From Haloarculaceae archaeon H-GB1-1 (GTDB taxonomy: Archaea; Halobacteriota; Halobacteria; Halobacteriales; Haloarculaceae), in the NCBI GenBank assembly GCA_029688825.1, contig JARUKX010000003.1, forward strand, positions 1 to 64,000: 64,000 nucleotides of DNA. Direction: 5' to 3'. Made by a program: the position numbers and the translations under genes. The notes under the pieces are model-generated. The model was given only the letters and a program-made list of their open reading frames with translations, searched no databases and had not been told where the DNA came from. Numbering within the stretch: position 1 is the stretch's first letter; every line of letters starts with the position of its first letter. Below, in pieces: positions 60,473 to 64,000 of this stretch.

Positions 60473-62797
60473 ATGATGGAGTACGGTCTCGTCGCCCTCT
60501 GGCTCCTCGTATACCTCACGCTGTTACTCGTCGGCATGCCACTCGCCAGGCAGCTCTTTCCCCGGTTCGACGACAGCGGTGCCGCGCTCGCGCTCCCCAC
60601 GGGACTGGCTGTGGTCTGGATCGTCGCCTACCTTGTCGGGCACGTCTCCCTGACAGCTGGATTCTGGCTCGGTCTGGTCGTTCTCGTCGGGCTGTCGGTC
60701 GCGCTCAGTTCTCGCGGAACCGAGATCGACCGCGGTGCGTTCCTCGAAGTCGCACTCGTCTTCACCGCTGCGTTCGCGTTGCTCGTCGCGGTACGCGCGT
60801 TCGACCCTGCCGTTCATCCCGGCGGCGGCGAGAAGTTCCTCGATTTCGGCCTGCTGAAGTCACTCGTTCGTGCCGATACGCTCCCGCCCGAAGACGTGTG
60901 GTTCGCGAATACGCCCGTGAAGTACTACTACGGCGGGCACCTGCTGGCGGCACTACTGACGAAGCTGACGGGAACGCCAGCACGGTTCGGCTACAACCTC
61001 GCGCTGTCGGGGTTCTATGCGATGCTCGTGACCGGTGTGTACGGACTCGCGGGGACGATTGCGGCGAGCGGCGGCGTCTCTCGTCGCGTCGGCGGTGCGT
61101 TCGGCGCGTTCTTCGTCGGCCTCGCGAGCAATCTCACCTCGGCGGGTCGCCTCCTCGTCTGGCTGGCCCCCGATTCGGTCGGGGCCGCGCTCGCGTCGTG
61201 GTTCGGGTTCGAGGTGAAGCGGCTCGCACTCGGGCCGGAGCATTTCCACTACTGGACTGCCAGCCGCGTCATCGTGGATACGTACGACGGGGACGAGATT
61301 GCCATGATAAACGAGTTCCCGCTGTTCGCGTGGCTCAACGGCGACCTCCACGCCCACATGATGAGCACGCCGTTCCTGCTTCTCGTGGTCGGACTGCTGT
61401 TCAGTTACTTCCTGACGCCAGAGTCCGAACTGCGGCGGCGGCGCATCCTCGTCGTCGGCCTGCTCCCACCCCTTGCGGGCCTGCTGGCCGTGGTCAACAC
61501 GTGGTCGTTCCCGACCGTGGGCGGACTGGCCGTGCTGACCTTCGCACTCGCCCCAGCCACTCCGGGGTCGCTGTTCCCGGCGCAGATAGCGGCCCGACTC
61601 CAGTCTCGGACGTGGTACGGTCGGGAGGGGACGAGACTGGCGAGCGCACTCGTCTTCGCCGGCATCGTGATTCTGCTGGGCCTCGTCTGGTCGTTGCCCT
61701 TCTGGTTGGGAACGGCGAGCGGTCGTTCGATCGCGCTGTTTCCGGACCGAAGCTCGATGGGGGAACTCCTGGCGGTCCACGGCGCGTTCCTCGCGGTCTT
61801 CGTGCCCTACGTCCTCCGACATGCGCTCCCCGCGCTCTCGGCGACCTGGCAGCGATGGGCCCTCGGCGGCGTCGTGGCCGTGAGCGCCCTCGCCTGGATA
61901 GGCGGCGCGGCAGTCGTCGCGTTCGTCGGACCACTGCTGGCCGCTGGCTGGCTCCTGCTCAGAGACGCCGACGGAACGGTCGCGTTCGACGGTGGCGAAC
62001 GGACCAGCCCGGCGCTCGGGGACCGATTCCGCGACGCGGTCGGCTTCGAGACCGTCCTGGTGCTCGCAGGCGCGGGCCTGGTCCTCATCGTGGAGTTCGC
62101 GTACGTCCACGAACAGGCCGGCCCGTGGCGGATGAACACGATGTTCAAGACCTACATGCAGGTGTGGATCCTGTGGGCGGTGGCCGCCGGTGGGATGCTC
62201 GCCCGGCTTGTGTACAATCACTCGCCGGACCTCGCACTCTCCGGCGGGCGCTGGCGGCCTGCGTTCCGCGTTCTCGCTGCCCTCCTCGTCGTGTCCACGT
62301 CTGTATACGGCGCGCTCGCGCTGTCAAATCACTTCTCGGGACCCGGGGCACATCCCGGACCGGACGAGGCGACGCTGGACGCGACGGCTTTCGTCTGGAC
62401 CGACCACCCTGAGGAAGCGGCCGCCATCGCGTGGCTCGACCGGAACGTCGAGGGCCAGCCGACGCTCCTCTCGGCTCCGGGGGTTCGCATCTACCGGTGG
62501 ACCAATCCGGCGTCGAGTCTCACCGGCATCCCGGCGGTCGCGGGCTGGATACACGAGATCGGCTATCGCGGCCGGGATGCGTACTTCGGTCGCGTGGAGG
62601 ACGTGGAGACGATGTTCACCGGCGAGGACGAACGTCAGCGCGTGCTGCTGTCGGAGTACGAGGTCGAGTACGTCTACGTCGGGCCAGCGGAGCGTGACAG
62701 ATACGAGGAAATAACGGTGACAGAACTGGAGAGCGTGACGGTGGCGAAGGACTTCGGAAGCGTGACGATCTACCGGGTCGACCAGTCGGCGCTGTAG
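60473..62797 (+). CDS. DUF2298 (Chlor_Arch_YYY) polytopic membrane protein
   Basis: This 774-residue, many-helix protein has the family hallmarks EFPLFAWLNGDLHAHMMSTP near residue 282 and RMNTMFKTYMQVWILWAVA near 553, with a soluble C-terminal region after about residue 640. The DUF2298 family is thought to be lipid-linked glycosyltransferase-like (GT-C), which fits the divergent glycosyltransferase/GtrA pair. The long in-frame extension to 60155 overlaps that pair and is not used. A TATA-like GCGTATTGTT lies about 27 bases upstream. Confidence 0.88.
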   Translation: MMEYGLVALWLLVYLTLLLVGMPLARQLFPRFDDSGAALALPTGLAVVWIVAYLVGHVSLTAGFWLGLVVLVGLSVALSSRGTEIDRGAFLEVALVFTAAFALLVAVRAFDPAVHPGGGEKFLDFGLLKSLVRADTLPPEDVWFANTPVKYYYGGHLLAALLTKLTGTPARFGYNLALSGFYAMLVTGVYGLAGTIAASGGVSRRVGGAFGAFFVGLASNLTSAGRLLVWLAPDSVGAALASWFGFEVKRLALGPEHFHYWTASRVIVDTYDGDEIAMINEFPLFAWLNGDLHAHMMSTPFLLLVVGLLFSYFLTPESELRRRRILVVGLLPPLAGLLAVVNTWSFPTVGGLAVLTFALAPATPGSLFPAQIAARLQSRTWYGREGTRLASALVFAGIVILLGLVWSLPFWLGTASGRSIALFPDRSSMGELLAVHGAFLAVFVPYVLRHALPALSATWQRWALGGVVAVSALAWIGGAAVVAFVGPLLAAGWLLLRDADGTVAFDGGERTSPALGDRFRDAVGFETVLVLAGAGLVLIVEFAYVHEQAGPWRMNTMFKTYMQVWILWAVAAGGMLARLVYNHSPDLALSGGRWRPAFRVLAALLVVSTSVYGALALSNHFSGPGAHPGPDEATLDATAFVWTDHPEEAAAIAWLDRNVEGQPTLLSAPGVRIYRWTNPASSLTGIPAVAGWIHEIGYRGRDAYFGRVEDVETMFTGEDERQRVLLSEYEVEYVYVGPAERDRYEEITVTELESVTVAKDFGSVTIYRVDQSAL

Positions 62798-62800
62798 GCG

Positions 62801-63058
62801 TCAGGACCCCTTCTTCTGGATGACCTCGACGGCGTCGGCGTCGACGGCCTCGGTGTCGAGGTGGTTCGGGACGTACTCTCGGCGTTCGTACGTCTCCTCT
62901 TCGTCGGGCGTCCCGACGGTACACCACAGCTGGACCCGGTCCGGGCCGTGCCATTCGCCCTGGCGGGAGATGCCGAAACAGACGTACTCCGTGCCGTCGA
63001 CCGAGATGACCGCACCTTTGCGGATGCCCGGGTCCCCGTGGATGATGAGATTCTTCAT
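62801..63058 (-). CDS. Small conserved haloarchaeal protein, 85 residues (HAH_0734-like)
   Basis: MKNLIIHGDPGIRKGAVISV, then VQLWCTVGTPDEEETYERRE, match a small haloarchaeal family that I know only as a conserved hypothetical next to the L44e ribosomal operon. It is mostly beta-strand. The start at 63058 follows from family length. It is divergent from the ribosomal genes. The function is unknown. Confidence 0.72.
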   Translation of the reverse strand: MKNLIIHGDPGIRKGAVISVDGTEYVCFGISRQGEWHGPDRVQLWCTVGTPDEEETYERREYVPNHLDTEAVDADAVEVIQKKGS

Positions 63059-63261
63059 GGGCGCGGGTTCGACGACCGCGTACTTAGTGACTTCGAAGGC
63101 TATCCGCCTCGTATCGGGCCTCTCGGCCACCGGGGTCGATCGAACGCAACAGATACTTTGGACTGAGCCGTTTTCACCGTGGTACAGCGGGGCAGGGCGC
63201 TCGGCTCGAACCAAACGCGTTTTAAGCCACCATGTCCAACCCGTCGCCAAGGTCGATATCT

Positions 63262-63546
63262 ATGGAGATGCCACGCCGATTTAACACGTACTGTCCGCAT
63301 TGCAACGAGCACCACGAGCACGAAGTCGAGAAGGTCCGCTCCGGTCGCTCCTCGGGAATGAAGAAGGTCAACGACCGCCAGCGCAAGCGCCGCGGCTCCG
63401 GTATCGGGAACAAAGGTAAGTTCTCGAAGGTGCCCGGTGGAGACAAACCGACGAAGAAGACGAACCTCACCTACCGCTGTGGCGAGTGCGGCAAGGCTCA
63501 CCTCCGCGAGGGATGGCGCGCAGGCCGACTGGAGTTCCAGGAGTAA
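63262..63546 (+). CDS. rpl44e: Ribosomal protein L44e
   Basis: This 94-residue zinc-ribbon protein has CPHC near residue 11 and CGEC near 74, with the basic segment [20 protein letters not shown]. It binds 23S rRNA near the E site. The start at 63262 ([10 protein letters not shown]) matches archaeal L44e; the longer frame to 63232 does not. A TATA-like CGTTTTAAG lies near 63219. First gene of an operon with S27e and aIF2alpha. Confidence 0.96.
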   Translation: MEMPRRFNTYCPHCNEHHEHEVEKVRSGRSSGMKKVNDRQRKRRGSGIGNKGKFSKVPGGDKPTKKTNLTYRCGECGKAHLREGWRAGRLEFQE

Positions 63547-63550
63547 GACA

Positions 63551-63724
63551 ATGGCAGGAAACTTCTACAGCGTTCAGTGCCCGGACTGTGAGAACGAACA
63601 GATTATCTTCGGCAAGGCCGCGACCGAAGTGAGCTGTGCCGTCTGTGGGCACACGCTCGCGACGCCGACCGGCGGCAAGGCCGAGATCATGGGCGAGGTC
63701 ACCGAGACGGTCGAAGCGCGATGA
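63551..63724 (+). CDS. rps27e: Ribosomal protein S27e
   Basis: This 57-residue zinc-ribbon protein has CPDC at residues 10-13 and CAVC at 29-32 ([25 protein letters not shown]), typical of archaeal S27e. Four bases separate it from L44e; its stop overlaps the aIF2alpha start (ATGA). Confidence 0.96.
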   Translation: MAGNFYSVQCPDCENEQIIFGKAATEVSCAVCGHTLATPTGGKAEIMGEVTETVEAR

Positions 63725-64000
63725 AGTACAGCGGCTGGCCCGAGCCCGGAGAACTGGTCGTCGGCGTCGTCGACGAGATCGAGGACTTCGGCGTCTTCGT
63801 CGACCTCCAGGAGTACGAGGGCAAGCGCGGGCTCGTCCACATCAGCGAAGTCGCGAGCGGCTGGATCAAGAACGTCCGCGACCACGTCGGTGAAGGGCAG
63901 AAGGTCGTCGCGAAGGTGCTGGAGGTCGACACCGACTCCCAGCAGATCGACCTCTCGATCAAGGACGTCAACGACCACCAGCGCAAAGACAAGATCCAGG
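63721..64000 (+). CDS. aif2a: Translation initiation factor aIF2 alpha subunit (N-terminal part, runs off right edge)
   Basis: The first 93 residues form the S1/OB domain ([40 protein letters not shown]) of archaeal aIF2 alpha, which with beta and gamma subunits delivers initiator tRNA to the small ribosomal subunit. Order L44e-S27e-aIF2alpha is standard in euryarchaea. The gene is cut by the window edge. Confidence 0.95.
   Translation, partial: MKYSGWPEPGELVVGVVDEIEDFGVFVDLQEYEGKRGLVHISEVASGWIKNVRDHVGEGQKVVAKVLEVDTDSQQIDLSIKDVNDHQRKDKIQ

Noticed and set aside
1-64000. CRISPR array or cas genes
   Set aside because: No regularly spaced direct repeats and no Cas-like protein were seen; the only tandem repeats are the tRNA tail arrays.

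Overview
The window is chromosomal DNA of a halophilic archaeon (class Halobacteria). The proteins are very acidic and rich in Asp and Glu. Most genes have a TATA-like box about 25-30 bases before a leaderless start. The archaeal markers are ribosomal proteins L44e and S27e with aIF2-alpha, an SRP (7S) RNA, an initiator tRNA, small CPxCG zinc-finger proteins and Bat-type HTH regulators. Nothing identifies the genus. The coding DNA is GC-rich, with one AT-rich patch near 29.9-30.1 kb.

Region 1 (1-31 kb) is an accessory catabolic island. It opens with the first codons of an ETF beta subunit and a five-gene minus-strand methylaspartate operon (glutamate mutase S and E, methylaspartate ammonia-lyase, a MaoC hydratase, a family-I CoA-transferase). 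Next come a DapA-family aldolase or deaminase, four DAO-type FAD oxidoreductases, a run of very small proteins, an MttB-like methyltransferase divergent from a two-subunit sodium:solute symporter, a tungsten aldehyde:ferredoxin oxidoreductase, a MoaD-like protein with its IclR regulator, a thiolase/DUF35 pair whose thiolase carries an in-frame stop, a second IclR, a Bat-type regulator, a DUF1611/dipeptide-epimerase pair (DgcN/DgcA type, D-glutamate) and an NhaC antiporter. My inference is that N-methylated amines or amino acids and D-glutamate are imported, demethylated or deaminated, and fed to glutamate and then to mesaconyl-CoA.

Region 2 (30-32.4 kb) holds small stress or zinc-finger proteins, a ferritin-like protein and a CBS-pair protein. 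Region 3 (32.5-43 kb) is a lactate module: lactate permease, an FAD/Fe-S D-lactate-type dehydrogenase, LutC, and a LutB protein fused to a LutA-like tail. A divergent Nramp-like transporter and an HTH regulator follow; an 18-base motif at the regulator's own promoter recurs before the permease. Region 4 (43-53.3 kb) is detoxification: an HxlR regulator and a MerB-like gene sharing one operator motif, an FAD monooxygenase, a winged-helix zinc protein, an S9 peptidase, an ars operon (arsR, arsC, an internally deleted arsM, acr3) and an OFA-type MFS transporter.

Region 5 (53.6-64 kb) is core genome: tRNA-Arg(TCG), a CoA-binding protein, the SRP RNA, a purine phosphoribosyltransferase, initiator tRNA-Met, a surface-glycan glycosyltransferase/GtrA pair, a DUF2298 protein, and the L44e-S27e-aIF2alpha operon. 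Both tRNA genes are followed downstream by tandem hairpin units that each end in a copy of that tRNA's own T-arm/acceptor 3' half. This is the most unusual structure in the window.
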